Shown here: positions 16,676 to 25,564 of the stretch, piece after piece | Position numbering within the stretch: position 1 is the stretch's first letter | Layout: every line of letters starts with the position of its first letter | Origin: Elioraea rosea | GTDB taxonomy: Bacteria > Pseudomonadota > Alphaproteobacteria > Acetobacterales > Acetobacteraceae | Assembly: GCF_007644105.1 (NCBI RefSeq) | Contig: NZ_VFAC01000016.1 | Location: forward strand, 1-64,000 | DNA length: 64,000 nt | Direction of reading: 5' to 3' | Position numbers and translations under genes: made by a program | Notes under the pieces: model-generated | Seen by the model: the letters and a program-made list of their open reading frames with translations, nothing else | Told to the model about the DNA's origin: nothing | Databases searched by the model: none

Positions 16676-18186
16676 CCGCGATGTCTCCCTACGAGCGCCT
16701 GCGCGCCCGCTTCGCACGCCTCGCCGCGCTCGAGGAAGCCTCCGCCATCCTGCACTGGGACACCTCTGTGATGATGCCGCGCGCCTCTGCGCCGGCACGC
16801 GGCGAGCAGATGGCCGCGCTCGCCGCGGTTGCCCACGGCACGCTGACCGACGCGGCTGCGGCCGATGAGCTCGCCGCCGCAGAGGCCGCGTCCGCCCGTC
16901 TCGGCGAGGCTGACCGCGCCAACCTCGCACTGATGCGCCGCAAGCATCGCCGCGCCACCGCCCTTCCGCCCGTGCTCGTCGAGGCCATGGCGCGCGCCTG
17001 TTCGGCTTGCGAGGCGGCGTGGCGCGAGGCGCGCCGCAGCTCCGACTTTCCTGCCGTCGCGCCGCTCCTGGCAGAGGTGGTGGGCCTCGTGCGGGAGCAG
17101 GCCGCGGCCCTCTCCGCCGCGACGGGCCTCGCCCCCTACGACGCGCTGATGGACGGGTTCCAGCCCGGCCTCAGCGATGCGCGGGTCGCTGCCGTGTTCG
17201 GCCCGCTCGAGACGATGCTCGCCGGGATGCTCCCCGAGGTGCTTGCGCGCCAGGCCGCCATGCCCTCGCCGATCCCCCTCACCGGCCCCTTTCCCGTCGC
17301 GGCGCAGCGCGCCCTCTGCCGCTCGCTCGCCGAACGCGCGGGCCTGGACTTCGCCGCCGCCAGGCTCGACGAGAGCACCCACCCGTTCTGCGGCGGCACG
17401 CCAACCGACATCCGCATCACCACCCGCTACGACGAGAGCGATCCCACCCAGGCGATCCTCGGCGTGCTGCATGAATGCGGCCACGCGCTCTACGAGGCGC
17501 ATCTGCCCAAGCCCTACGCGCGCTCCCCGCTCGGCGAGGCGGCGGGCATGGCGGCGCATGAGAGCCAGAGCCTGATCATCGAGATGCAGGCCTCCCGGTC
17601 GGATGCGTTCCTCTCCTGGCTCGGGCCCCGTATGGCAGAGGCCTTCGCCAAAGACTCCGGGGGCGACCCCGCGCCCTACGCGCCGGAGAATCTCGCGCGG
17701 CTGTGGCGCCGCGTCGCGCCTGGCTTCATCCGAGTCGAGGCCGACGAGGTGACCTATCCGGCGCACGTCATCCTGCGCTGGCGGCTCGAGCGTGCGCTCG
17801 TCTCCGGCGATCTCGCGGTGGCTGACCTGCCTGGCGCCTGGAACGAGGGGATCAAGACCCTGCTCGGCCTCGACGTGCCGGACGACCGGCGCGGCTGCCT
17901 GCAGGACATCCACTGGTACGATGGCGCATTCGGCTATTTCCCCTCGTACACGCTCGGCGCGATGGGGGCGGCGCAGCTCTTCCAGGCTGCGGTGGCGGAG
18001 CGGCCGGAGATCGTCCCCGCCCTCGCCGAGGGAAGCTTCGCACCGTTGGTTTCCTGGCTTGCCGAGCGGGTGCACGCGCACGGCGCGCGGCACGGCTTCG
18101 ACGCGCTGCTCGAGGCAGCGACGGGGCGCGCCCTCGATCCCGCGGCGTTCGAGAGGCACCTCCGCGCGCGCTATCTTGGCGCGTGA
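16672..18186 (+). CDS. M32 family metallocarboxypeptidase (carboxypeptidase Taq type)
   Basis: A 504-residue cytosolic zinc carboxypeptidase that removes C-terminal residues from peptides. The zinc motif is HECGHALYE (HExxH, near residue 265), with the downstream ESQSLIIEMQASRS supplying the third ligand Glu. Other family features are AILHWDTSVMMP near the N-terminus, THPFCGGTPTDIRITTRY before the zinc site, and the late YHxDG-like DIHWYDGAFGYFPSYTLGA. Length is normal for M32. It begins inside the SURF1 stop codon and is followed by a 374-base gap. Confidence 0.95.
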   Translation: MTAMSPYERLRARFARLAALEEASAILHWDTSVMMPRASAPARGEQMAALAAVAHGTLTDAAAADELAAAEAASARLGEADRANLALMRRKHRRATALPPVLVEAMARACSACEAAWREARRSSDFPAVAPLLAEVVGLVREQAAALSAATGLAPYDALMDGFQPGLSDARVAAVFGPLETMLAGMLPEVLARQAAMPSPIPLTGPFPVAAQRALCRSLAERAGLDFAAARLDESTHPFCGGTPTDIRITTRYDESDPTQAILGVLHECGHALYEAHLPKPYARSPLGEAAGMAAHESQSLIIEMQASRSDAFLSWLGPRMAEAFAKDSGGDPAPYAPENLARLWRRVAPGFIRVEADEVTYPAHVILRWRLERALVSGDLAVADLPGAWNEGIKTLLGLDVPDDRRGCLQDIHWYDGAFGYFPSYTLGAMGAAQLFQAAVAERPEIVPALAEGSFAPLVSWLAERVHAHGARHGFDALLEAATGRALDPAAFERHLRARYLGA

Positions 18187-18560
18187 GCCAGCACCGCCCT
18201 CGTGAACCGCTGAAACAGACGTAACCGCGCGGCACATCGCGCTGAAACGCCTCTGCGGTTTCCTGGGCCCGTCGCAACGATGCGTCCGGGGAACGACGGG
18301 GCATGCCCCCTCTCCCCGCGGAGCCTCGGACGCATCGGCGACACCAGACCTTCATGGAAGAAACGCCCCAAAAGGGGTGCGGGGCTCGCCCCATCCCTCC
18401 CCGCGCCCTTCCGGCCGCGCCGCCGCCCGACAGGCCCCCCTCCCTGGCGGCTGGCGCAGCCGGGCCTTTTCCCGGCCCACGCCGCGCTCAGGACACACCG
18501 GGCGCGCGACCCGGCCATGCCCTTCCTTTGGCGCGCCCCGCCCCCTAATGTCCGGCCGCC
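18187..18560. other. 374-base gap between the M32 peptidase gene and thrC
   Basis: No credible gene is seen. The stretch is strongly C-rich on the plus strand in its second half. It holds the palindrome CCCCAAAAGGGG (18366-18377), directly followed by a GGGGC-TC-GCCCC hairpin; together these could form a terminator-like structure without a T-run. The promoter of thrC must lie here or further upstream, but no clear -35/-10 pair stands out. Confidence 0.5.
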
Positions 18561-19976
18561 ATGCGCTATATCTCGACCCGCGGCCTTGCCCCTGTTCTTG
18601 GCTTCGAGGACACGCTTCTTGCCGGCCTCGCCGCCGATGGCGGGCTCTACGTGCCAGAGGCGTGGCCTTCCCTGACGAAGGACCAGTGGCGGGCGCTCCG
18701 GGGGCTCTCGTATCCCGAGCTCACCGCCCGCATCCTCGCGCCCTTCGTCGATGACGCGATCGACCCCGCGACACTGACGCGCCTCTGCCGCGAGGCCTAT
18801 GCCGGCTTCGGCCACCCCGCCGTCGCCCCGCTCGTGCAGCTCGACCATCGCCTCTTCGCGCTCGAGCTGTTCCACGGGCCCACGCTCGCCTTCAAGGATT
18901 TCGCGCTGCAGCTTCTCGGCCGGCTGTTCGACCATGTGCTCGCCCGGCGCGGCTCGCGCATCACCATCGTCGGCGCCACCTCGGGCGACACGGGCTCCGC
19001 CGCCATCGAGGCGTGCCGCGACCGGGCGAACATCGACATCGTCATCCTCCACCCGAAGGGGCGGACGAGCGCGATCCAGCGCCGCCAGATGACGACCGTG
19101 CTCGCCCCGAATGTCGCCAACGTCGCCGTCGAGGGCACGTTCGACGACTGCCAGGACCTGGTGAAGGCGATGTTCGCCGACGCGCCCTTCCGCGACGAGA
19201 TGCGGCTCTCCGCCGTGAACTCGATCAACTGGGCGCGGGTGGCGGCGCAGATCGCCTACTACGCCTACGCAGCGCTGGCTCTCGGCGCGCCGGAACGGCA
19301 GGTCGCCTTCGCGGTGCCGACGGGGAATTTCGGCAACGTGCTCGCCGCCTCGGCCGCACGGCGCATGGGCCTCTCCGTGCACTCGCTGACCCTCGGCGCC
19401 AACCGCAACGACATCCTCGCCCGCTTCATCGCCGCCAACGATATGTCGATCCGCACCGTCGAGCCGAGCCTCTCGCCCTCGATGGACATCCAGGTGAGCA
19501 GCAATTTCGAGCGGCTGCTGTTCGAGCTGATGGACCGTGACGCGGGCGCGACCGCCAAGGCGATGGCGGCGTTCCGCGCGGAGGGGCGCATGCCGGTGCC
19601 CGATGCCACCTGGCGGCGCGCGACGGCGCTGTTCCGCGCCTCGGCCTGCGACGACGCAGCGACCCTCGCCGAGATCACCCGGCTCGACCGCGCCGGCTAT
19701 CTCGCCGACCCGCACACCGCGATCGGCGTCGCCGCGGCGCGCGCGCACATGCCGCCCGACCCCGACATCCCCGTCGTCGTCGCGGCCACCGCCCATCCCG
19801 CGAAGTTCCCCGACGCCGTCGCGCAGGCCACGGGCCGCCGCCCCGCGCTCCCCGCCCGGCTTGCCGATCTCGAGACGCGGCCCGAACGCTGCGCCGAGCT
19901 TCCCAACGACCTGGCCTCCATCGAGGCCTTCGTCAGACGCCACGCTCTCAGGAACGCCCCCAGGGAAATCGCATGA
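18561..19976 (+). CDS. thrC: threonine synthase
   Basis: A 471-residue PLP enzyme that converts O-phosphohomoserine to threonine. The N-terminal MRYISTRG...FEDTLLAGLAADGGLYVPE is typical of the long bacterial/fungal class of threonine synthase. The PLP lysine is in GPTLAFKDFALQLLGRLFD, and the phosphate-binding loop is VGATSGDTGSAAIEA. FAVPTGNFGNVLAA and the SSNFERLLFEL motif further along also fit. The stop overlaps the start of the M16 peptidase gene (ATGA at 19973). The thrC-M16 peptidase arrangement is common in alphaproteobacteria. Confidence 0.96.
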   Translation: MRYISTRGLAPVLGFEDTLLAGLAADGGLYVPEAWPSLTKDQWRALRGLSYPELTARILAPFVDDAIDPATLTRLCREAYAGFGHPAVAPLVQLDHRLFALELFHGPTLAFKDFALQLLGRLFDHVLARRGSRITIVGATSGDTGSAAIEACRDRANIDIVILHPKGRTSAIQRRQMTTVLAPNVANVAVEGTFDDCQDLVKAMFADAPFRDEMRLSAVNSINWARVAAQIAYYAYAALALGAPERQVAFAVPTGNFGNVLAASAARRMGLSVHSLTLGANRNDILARFIAANDMSIRTVEPSLSPSMDIQVSSNFERLLFELMDRDAGATAKAMAAFRAEGRMPVPDATWRRATALFRASACDDAATLAEITRLDRAGYLADPHTAIGVAAARAHMPPDPDIPVVVAATAHPAKFPDAVAQATGRRPALPARLADLETRPERCAELPNDLASIEAFVRRHALRNAPREIA

Positions 19977-21238
19977 CAGACACGATCCGCACCACGCGCC
20001 TTCCTTCGGGCCTCACGGTGGTGTCGGAAACCATGCCGCATGTCGGCACGGTGAGCCTCGGCGCGTACGTCGCCGCCGGCACGCGCCACGAGCGGGAGGA
20101 GGAGAACGGCGCGAGCCATTTCCTCGAGCACATGGCGTTCAAGGGAACGACGCGCCGCTCGGCCGCGAAGATCGCCGAGGAGATCGAGGATGTCGGTGGG
20201 CACCTGAACGCCTACACGGCGCGCGAGCGCACCGCCTACTACGCCAAGGTACTGAAGGAGGACGCCGCGCTCGCGGCAGACATCATCGGCGACATCCTGC
20301 AGCACTCGGTGTTCGACCCCGAGGAACTCGAGCGCGAGCGGGGCGTGATCCTGCAGGAGATCGGTCAGGCGAACGACACGCCCGACGACATCGTGTTCGA
20401 CCATTTCCAGGCGACGGCCTATCCGGGCCAGCCAATGGGCCTGCCCACGCTCGGCACCGAGGCGGTGATCAAGGCCATGCCGCGCGAGGCGCTCGTCGGC
20501 TACATGCGCACCCACTACACGCCCGACCGCGTGGTTGTGGCGGCCGCCGGGGCGATCACCCACGAGGCGCTGCTCGAGCTCGCCGCCGAGCACTTCTCCG
20601 CCCTTCCGGTGGCCACCGCCGCGCCGGCGCCGGAGGCACGCTACGAAGGCGGCGAGTTCCGCGACAGCCAGGAGCTCGACCAGGTCCACCTCGTGCTCGG
20701 CTTCCCCGCGATGGCCTATGCGGATCCGCAGTACCACGCAGGCCTGCTACTCTCGACGCTTCTCGGGGGCGGCATGTCGAGCCGGCTGTTCCAGGAGGTG
20801 CGCGAGAAGCGCGGCCTCGTCTACGCCATCTCCTCCTTCCTCTCGCCCTATCTCGATGGCGGAACGTTCGGCATCTATGCCGGAACGGGCGAGGCCGAGG
20901 CGGCCGAGCTCGTTCCGGTGGTGCTCGGCGAGCTTGCCGCCGTGCAGCAGCGCGTGACGGAGGAGGAGCTTGCCCGCGCCAAGGCGCAGGTGAAGGCCTC
21001 GCTGCTGATGTCGCTCGAGAGCACCTCGTCGCGCTGCGAGCAGATTGCGCACCACATCCACACCTGGGGCCGGGTGATCCCGATGGAGGAGACGCTCGCG
21101 AAGCTCGCCGCCGTGACGGCGGAGGACGTGGCCGCCTCGGCGCGGCGGATGTTCCGCGCAGCGCCGACGCTCGCCGCCGTCGGCCCCGTATCGAAGCTGC
21201 CGCGCCTGCCGATGATCGCAGAGAAGCTCGCCGTATGA
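19973..21238 (+). CDS. M16 family zinc peptidase (processing-peptidase-like)
   Basis: A 421-residue pitrilysin-family protease related to the mitochondrial processing peptidase beta subunit. The inverted zinc motif is HFLEHMAFKGT (HxxEH, near residue 47), with the distal Glu in ERGVILQEIGQANDTPDD. The C-terminal half keeps the substrate-gripping region GGGMSSRLFQEVREKRGLVY. It has no signal peptide, so it is probably cytosolic. It is one of three M16 proteins in the window; the pair at 60.2-62.8 kb is of the exported type. It overlaps thrC at its start and pmbA at its end, so three genes are coupled. Confidence 0.94.
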   Translation: MTDTIRTTRLPSGLTVVSETMPHVGTVSLGAYVAAGTRHEREEENGASHFLEHMAFKGTTRRSAAKIAEEIEDVGGHLNAYTARERTAYYAKVLKEDAALAADIIGDILQHSVFDPEELERERGVILQEIGQANDTPDDIVFDHFQATAYPGQPMGLPTLGTEAVIKAMPREALVGYMRTHYTPDRVVVAAAGAITHEALLELAAEHFSALPVATAAPAPEARYEGGEFRDSQELDQVHLVLGFPAMAYADPQYHAGLLLSTLLGGGMSSRLFQEVREKRGLVYAISSFLSPYLDGGTFGIYAGTGEAEAAELVPVVLGELAAVQQRVTEEELARAKAQVKASLLMSLESTSSRCEQIAHHIHTWGRVIPMEETLAKLAAVTAEDVAASARRMFRAAPTLAAVGPVSKLPRLPMIAEKLAV

Positions 21239-22584
21239 GCGGGGAGAAGCTCGGCCTGCTGGCCGACCTCGTCGCCGCGGCGAAGCGAGCCGGCGCCGAT
21301 GCGGCCGATGCGCTCTACGCCGAGGGCGCCTCGCTCTCGGTGCAGCGCCGCCTCGGCCAGACCGAGCATGTCGAGCGGGCGGAGAGCCGCGACATCGGGC
21401 TTCGCGTGTTCGTCGGCACACGCCAGGCGATGGTCGCGACCACCGACACCAACCCCGCCGCCTTCGCCCGGCTTGCAGAGCGTGCGGTGGCGATGGCCCG
21501 CGCCGTGCCGGAGGACCCGCATGCCGGCCTCGCCGAGGCGCCGGACGGTGCCGGCGATCTCGCCGCACGCCTCGCGGCGCTCGACCTCGTGGACGATGCC
21601 GAGCCGGACGTCGCTGCCCTCTCCGCCCGCGCGGCGGCGGCGGAGGATGCAGCACTCGCCATCGCGGGCGTGACCAACACGGAAGGGGCGGAGGCGGGCT
21701 TCGGCCGTTCCGCCGTCGCCATCGTCGCCTCGAACGGCTTCGCCGGCGCCTATGCGCGGACGAGCCATTCCGTGTCCGTCACGGCCGTCGCCGGCGAGGG
21801 CACGGCGATGGAGCGCGACTACGACTATGCGACCGCGACGCATCTCGCCGGGCTCGAGGATGCCGCCACGCTCGGCCGCCGCGCCGGCGAGCAGGCGATC
21901 GCGCGGCTCAACCCGCGCCGGCCGGCGACGGCGACGATGCCCGTGGTCTATCACCCGCGCGTGGCGACCAGCCTCGTCTCGCACCTCGCCTCCGCGGTCA
22001 ACGGCGCCTCCGTCGCGCGCGGCACATCGTTCCTGAAGGAGAGCCTCGGCCAGCGCGTGTTCGCCCCCGGCATCGCGATCCATGACGACCCGACGCGCCC
22101 GCGCGGCCTGCGCTCGCGCCCCTTCGACGCGGAAGGCATGGCGACGCGAAAGCGCGCCGTCGTCGAGGACGGCGTTCTCGCGAGCTGGATCCTCGATTGC
22201 CGCACCGCGCGGATGCTCGGGCTTGCGACGACGGGCCATGCCGCGCGCGGCGTTGCCGGCCCGCCATCGCCGGCGACGACCAATCTCTGGCTCGCCGCCG
22301 GCACGTCGAGCCCGGAGGAGCTGATGGGCGACATCCGCGAAGGCCTGTTCGTGACGGAGCTGATCGGCATGGGCATCAACCCGGTGACCGGCGACTACAG
22401 CCGCGGCGCGGCGGGGTTCATGATCCGCGACGGCGCGCTCGCGGAACCCGTGGCGGAGATCACGGTTGCAGGGAACCTGAAGGAGATGTTCGCGCGGCTG
22501 ATCCCCGCAAACGACCTCGTGTTCCGCCGCGGCACCGATGCGCCGACCATTCGCATCGACGGGCTGACGGTGGCGGGCGCCTGA
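21235..22584 (+). CDS. pmbA: TldE/PmbA family peptidase subunit
   Basis: A 449-residue member of the TldD/PmbA family. The ATG at 21235 overlaps the M16 stop (ATGA). The sequence shows the N-terminal GASLSVQRRLGQTEHVERAESRDIGLRVF and the C-terminal IREGLFVTELIGMGINPVTGDYSRGAAGFMI typical of PmbA (TldE), the non-zinc partner of TldD. TldD/TldE cleave unfolded or modified peptides, for example maturing microcin B17 and degrading CcdA. The TldD partner is not in this window. A link to the RiPP peptide at 7.9 kb is possible in principle but unsupported, as the gene sits in a housekeeping context. Confidence 0.93.
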   Translation: MSGEKLGLLADLVAAAKRAGADAADALYAEGASLSVQRRLGQTEHVERAESRDIGLRVFVGTRQAMVATTDTNPAAFARLAERAVAMARAVPEDPHAGLAEAPDGAGDLAARLAALDLVDDAEPDVAALSARAAAAEDAALAIAGVTNTEGAEAGFGRSAVAIVASNGFAGAYARTSHSVSVTAVAGEGTAMERDYDYATATHLAGLEDAATLGRRAGEQAIARLNPRRPATATMPVVYHPRVATSLVSHLASAVNGASVARGTSFLKESLGQRVFAPGIAIHDDPTRPRGLRSRPFDAEGMATRKRAVVEDGVLASWILDCRTARMLGLATTGHAARGVAGPPSPATTNLWLAAGTSSPEELMGDIREGLFVTELIGMGINPVTGDYSRGAAGFMIRDGALAEPVAEITVAGNLKEMFARLIPANDLVFRRGTDAPTIRIDGLTVAGA

Positions 22585-22586
22585 CC

Positions 22587-23309
22587 ATGCTCGACCTCCG
22601 CCGCTTCAAGGCACTGACCTTCGACTGCTACGGCACGCTGATCGACTGGGAGAAGGGGATCCTCGGCTTCGTCTCCCCGCTGCGCGACGCCCAGGAGCTG
22701 GACGTGTCGGATGACGCGATCCTCGAGACCTTCGGCGACATCGAGCACCGCCACCAGGAGGCCGACCCCGCGGCGCTCTATCCCGAGATCCTGGCGCGTG
22801 CCTGGCTCGACCTCGCCACCCGCCTCGGCCTGCCGCGCGACACCGACACGGCGCGTGCCTTCGGCGCCTCGGTTCCCTCATGGCCGCCGTTCCCCGACAC
22901 GCCTGCGGCCTTCGCCGAGCTGGCCGGGCGGTTCACCCTCGGCATCCTCTCCAATGTCGACCGCGCCAGCCTCTCGGGCTCGATCGCGGCGATCGGCACC
23001 ACGCCGCACTTCACCGTCACGGCGCAGGATGTCGGGCACTACAAGCCGCACCATGCGCATTTCGAGCGCGCGCTCGGCATCCTCGCCGCACAAGGCATTG
23101 CCAAGGACGAGGTGCTGCACGTCGCGCAGTCGAAGTTCCACGACATCCAGCCCGCCCGCGCGCTCGGCCTCCCTTGCGTGTGGGTCAACCGCCGTGCGCG
23201 GCGCACCGGGACGGGCGCGACGCCGGACGTCGCGGTCGTGCCAGACTGGTCGGTGACCTCGCTCGCGGAGATCGCGGCGATCGCGCGCACCGAGTTCCAT
23301 GGACGCTGA
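22587..23309 (+). CDS. haloacid dehalogenase type II-like HAD hydrolase
   Basis: A 240-residue HAD-superfamily hydrolase. Motif I is LTFDCYGTLIDWEKG (nucleophilic Asp), motif II LGILSNVDRAS, motif III with Lys in VGHYKPHHAHFERAL, and motif IV near VAQSKFHDIQPARALGL. The layout matches the L-2-haloacid dehalogenase type II group, although many members act on other small phosphorylated or halogenated compounds. The gene begins two bases after the pmbA stop and ends 11 bases before lpdA, so it is part of the same run of genes. Confidence 0.88.
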   Translation: MLDLRRFKALTFDCYGTLIDWEKGILGFVSPLRDAQELDVSDDAILETFGDIEHRHQEADPAALYPEILARAWLDLATRLGLPRDTDTARAFGASVPSWPPFPDTPAAFAELAGRFTLGILSNVDRASLSGSIAAIGTTPHFTVTAQDVGHYKPHHAHFERALGILAAQGIAKDEVLHVAQSKFHDIQPARALGLPCVWVNRRARRTGTGATPDVAVVPDWSVTSLAEIAAIARTEFHGR

Positions 23310-23320
23310 GGGGAAAACCG

Positions 23321-24715
23321 ATGGCTGAAACCGAGTTCGACGTGATCGTGATCGGCGGGGGCCCTGGCGGCTATGTCTGCGCGATCCGCGCAGCCCAGCT
23401 CGGCATGAAGGTGGCCTGCGTCGAGAAGCGCGCGACCCTCGGCGGCACCTGCCTGAACATCGGCTGCATCCCGTCCAAGGCGCTGCTGCAATCCTCGGAG
23501 AAGTACGAGGAGGCGCGCCATGCGCTGGCCGACCACGGCGTCGTGGTGAAGGGCGATGTGGAGCTCGACCTCGGGCGCATGCTCGCGCGCAAGGGCGAGG
23601 TGGTGAAGGCGAACGTCCAGGGCATCGAGTTCCTGTTCAAGAAGAACAAGGTGACCTGGCTCAAGGGCACCGGCCGGATCGCCGCGCCGGGTGTCGTCGA
23701 GGTGGACGGCACCGCGCATCGCACCAAGCACATCGTGATCGCGACCGGCTCGGACAGCGTCGACCTTCCCGGCGTGAAGGTGGACGAGAAGCGCATCGTG
23801 ACGTCGACCGGCGGGCTCGAGCTCGACCAGGTGCCGGGCCATCTCGTGGTGATCGGCGGCGGCTATATCGGGCTCGAGCTCGGCTCGGTATGGCGGCGGC
23901 TCGGCGCGAAGGTGACGGTCGTCGAGTTCCTCGACCGGATCGTTCCGACGATGGACGGAGAGGTCGCCAAGCACTTCCAGCGCATCCTAGGCAAGCAGGG
24001 CGTGACGTTCCGCCTCGGCACGAAGGTGACGGGGGCGCGCACCACGAACGAGGGTGTGGTGCTGAGCCTCGAGCCCGCCAAGGGCGGCGCGGCGGAGGAG
24101 ATCACGGCCGATGTCGTGCTGGTCGCGATCGGGCGGAAGCCGCACACGGCCGGGCTCAACCTCGACGCCGTCGGCGTTGCGCTCGACGAGCGCGGGCGCA
24201 TCCGCACTGAGGGCTTCGCCACATCCGTTCCCGGCATTTGGGCGATCGGCGACGTGATCGTGGGGCCGATGCTGGCGCACAAGGCCGAGGAGGAGGGTGT
24301 GGCGCTCGCCGAGCAGATCGCGGGCGAGCACCCGCACATCAACTACGATGCGATCCCCGGCGTCGTGTACACGTGGCCGGAGGTGGCCTCGGTCGGCGCG
24401 ACGGAGGAGCAGCTCAAGACCGCCGGCGTGGCGTATCGCTCGGGCAAGTTCCCCTTCACCGCGAATGGCCGCGCCCGCGCGATGGGCGAGACGGACGGGT
24501 TCGTGAAGATCCTCGCAGACGCGGCGACCGACCGCATCCTCGGCGCCCACATCATCGGCCCCGATGCCGGAACGCTGATCGCCGAGCTCGCGCTGGCGGT
24601 GGAGTTCTCCGCCTCTGCCGAGGACGTCGCGCGCACGAGCCACGCCCACCCCTCGCTGAACGAGGCGGTGAAGGAGGCAGCCCTTGCCGTGGCGGGGCGA
24701 CCCATTCATATTTAG
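23321..24715 (+). CDS. lpdA: dihydrolipoyl dehydrogenase
   Basis: A 464-residue FAD/NAD enzyme that reoxidises lipoamide in 2-oxoacid dehydrogenase complexes or the glycine cleavage system. The FAD-binding motif is VIVIGGGPGGYVCAIRAAQ, the redox disulfide is GGTCLNIGCIPSKALL, the NAD-binding Rossmann motif is VIGGGYIGLELGSVW, and the C-terminal catalytic His-Glu pair is in HAHPSLNEAVKEA. No E1 or E2 genes are adjacent, so the complex it serves is not shown. Length and motifs are complete. Confidence 0.96.
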   Translation: MAETEFDVIVIGGGPGGYVCAIRAAQLGMKVACVEKRATLGGTCLNIGCIPSKALLQSSEKYEEARHALADHGVVVKGDVELDLGRMLARKGEVVKANVQGIEFLFKKNKVTWLKGTGRIAAPGVVEVDGTAHRTKHIVIATGSDSVDLPGVKVDEKRIVTSTGGLELDQVPGHLVVIGGGYIGLELGSVWRRLGAKVTVVEFLDRIVPTMDGEVAKHFQRILGKQGVTFRLGTKVTGARTTNEGVVLSLEPAKGGAAEEITADVVLVAIGRKPHTAGLNLDAVGVALDERGRIRTEGFATSVPGIWAIGDVIVGPMLAHKAEEEGVALAEQIAGEHPHINYDAIPGVVYTWPEVASVGATEEQLKTAGVAYRSGKFPFTANGRARAMGETDGFVKILADAATDRILGAHIIGPDAGTLIAELALAVEFSASAEDVARTSHAHPSLNEAVKEAALAVAGRPIHI

Positions 24716-24746
24716 GCCATAACGATCGCGTCACGACGGAGGGCGC

Positions 24747-25562
24747 ATGAGCCAGGGGCCCCTGCTCGAAACGCTCGGCTTCGTGGCGGACCAGAGCCTG
24801 TTCCTGCTCTTCCTCGCGCTGCTCGCGATCTACATGGCCGTGGCCGAGATCGGCTACCGGATCGGCCGGCGCGCCTTCAACAGCCGCACGGCGGACGAGA
24901 CCGCCCGCTCCGGAATCGGCTTCATCGTCGGCGGCATCCTCGGCCTGCTCGCCTTCCTGCTCGGCATCTCGCTCTCGCTCGCCGACAGCCGCCACAACGA
25001 GCGGCGCGGCGTCGTGCTCAACGAGGCCAATGCCATCGGCACGGCCTGGCTGCGGGCCGGGGTGATCGGCGGGGACGAGGGCGCACGGATGCAGTCGCTA
25101 ATCGCCGAGTACGGCGAGGTGCGCGTGCGCGTCTATCGGGACATCCGCACCCGCGATGATGGCGACAGGCTCGATGCCGAGACGGCGCGGCTTCAGGGCG
25201 CGCTGTGGCAGATCGCCACGGACGTCGCGCGCGCGAACCCCAATGCCGTCTCCGGACTCATGCTCTCGTCGCTGAACGAGATGTTCGACCTGGCGACGAC
25301 GCAGAAGCGGTTCTTCACCGAGCGCGTGCCGCTGCACATCCTGCGATTGCTGCTCTGGACATCGATCATCGCCGTCGGTGCGATGGGGTATCATTTCGGC
25401 AGCACGGGATTCCGCCAGCTCGTGATGTCCACGCTCCTGCTGGTTCTCTGGGCGTCGGCGCTCGTCCTGATCGTCGACATCAACCGCCCGCGCCAGGGAA
25501 CCGTGACGATCAGCCACGACCCGATCGTGTGGACGCTCGAGAGCTTCGGGCCGCGCCGCTGA
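24747..25562 (+). CDS. membrane protein with bestrophin-like (DUF4239) features
   Basis: A 271-residue inner-membrane protein with two N-terminal helices (about 15-35 and 57-77), a soluble central segment (about 80-190) and two C-terminal helices (about 198-218 and 226-245). The sequence LADSRHNERRGVVLNEANAIGTAWLRA after the second helix is characteristic of DUF4239 proteins, which resemble bestrophin anion channels. The function is unknown. It starts 31 bases after lpdA and ends two bases from the end of the convergent MFS gene. Confidence 0.72.
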   Translation: MSQGPLLETLGFVADQSLFLLFLALLAIYMAVAEIGYRIGRRAFNSRTADETARSGIGFIVGGILGLLAFLLGISLSLADSRHNERRGVVLNEANAIGTAWLRAGVIGGDEGARMQSLIAEYGEVRVRVYRDIRTRDDGDRLDAETARLQGALWQIATDVARANPNAVSGLMLSSLNEMFDLATTQKRFFTERVPLHILRLLLWTSIIAVGAMGYHFGSTGFRQLVMSTLLLVLWASALVLIVDINRPRQGTVTISHDPIVWTLESFGPRR

Positions 25563-25564
25563 GC

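Noticed and set aside
18171-19943. 590-residue minus-strand frame opposite thrC
   Set aside because: Antisense shadow with Arg/Gly/Ala/His bias; thrC on the plus strand has every family motif.
19537-21234. Upstream extension of pmbA (a 1015-residue frame)
   Set aside because: It runs out of frame through thrC and the M16 peptidase gene. The conserved PmbA N-terminus starts at the ATG overlapping the M16 stop.
21235-22584. PmbA/TldE as the protease of the RiPP locus
   Set aside because: It lies 9 kb from the end of the RiPP locus in a run of housekeeping genes and is a conserved chromosomal gene in proteobacteria; nothing links it to the peptide.
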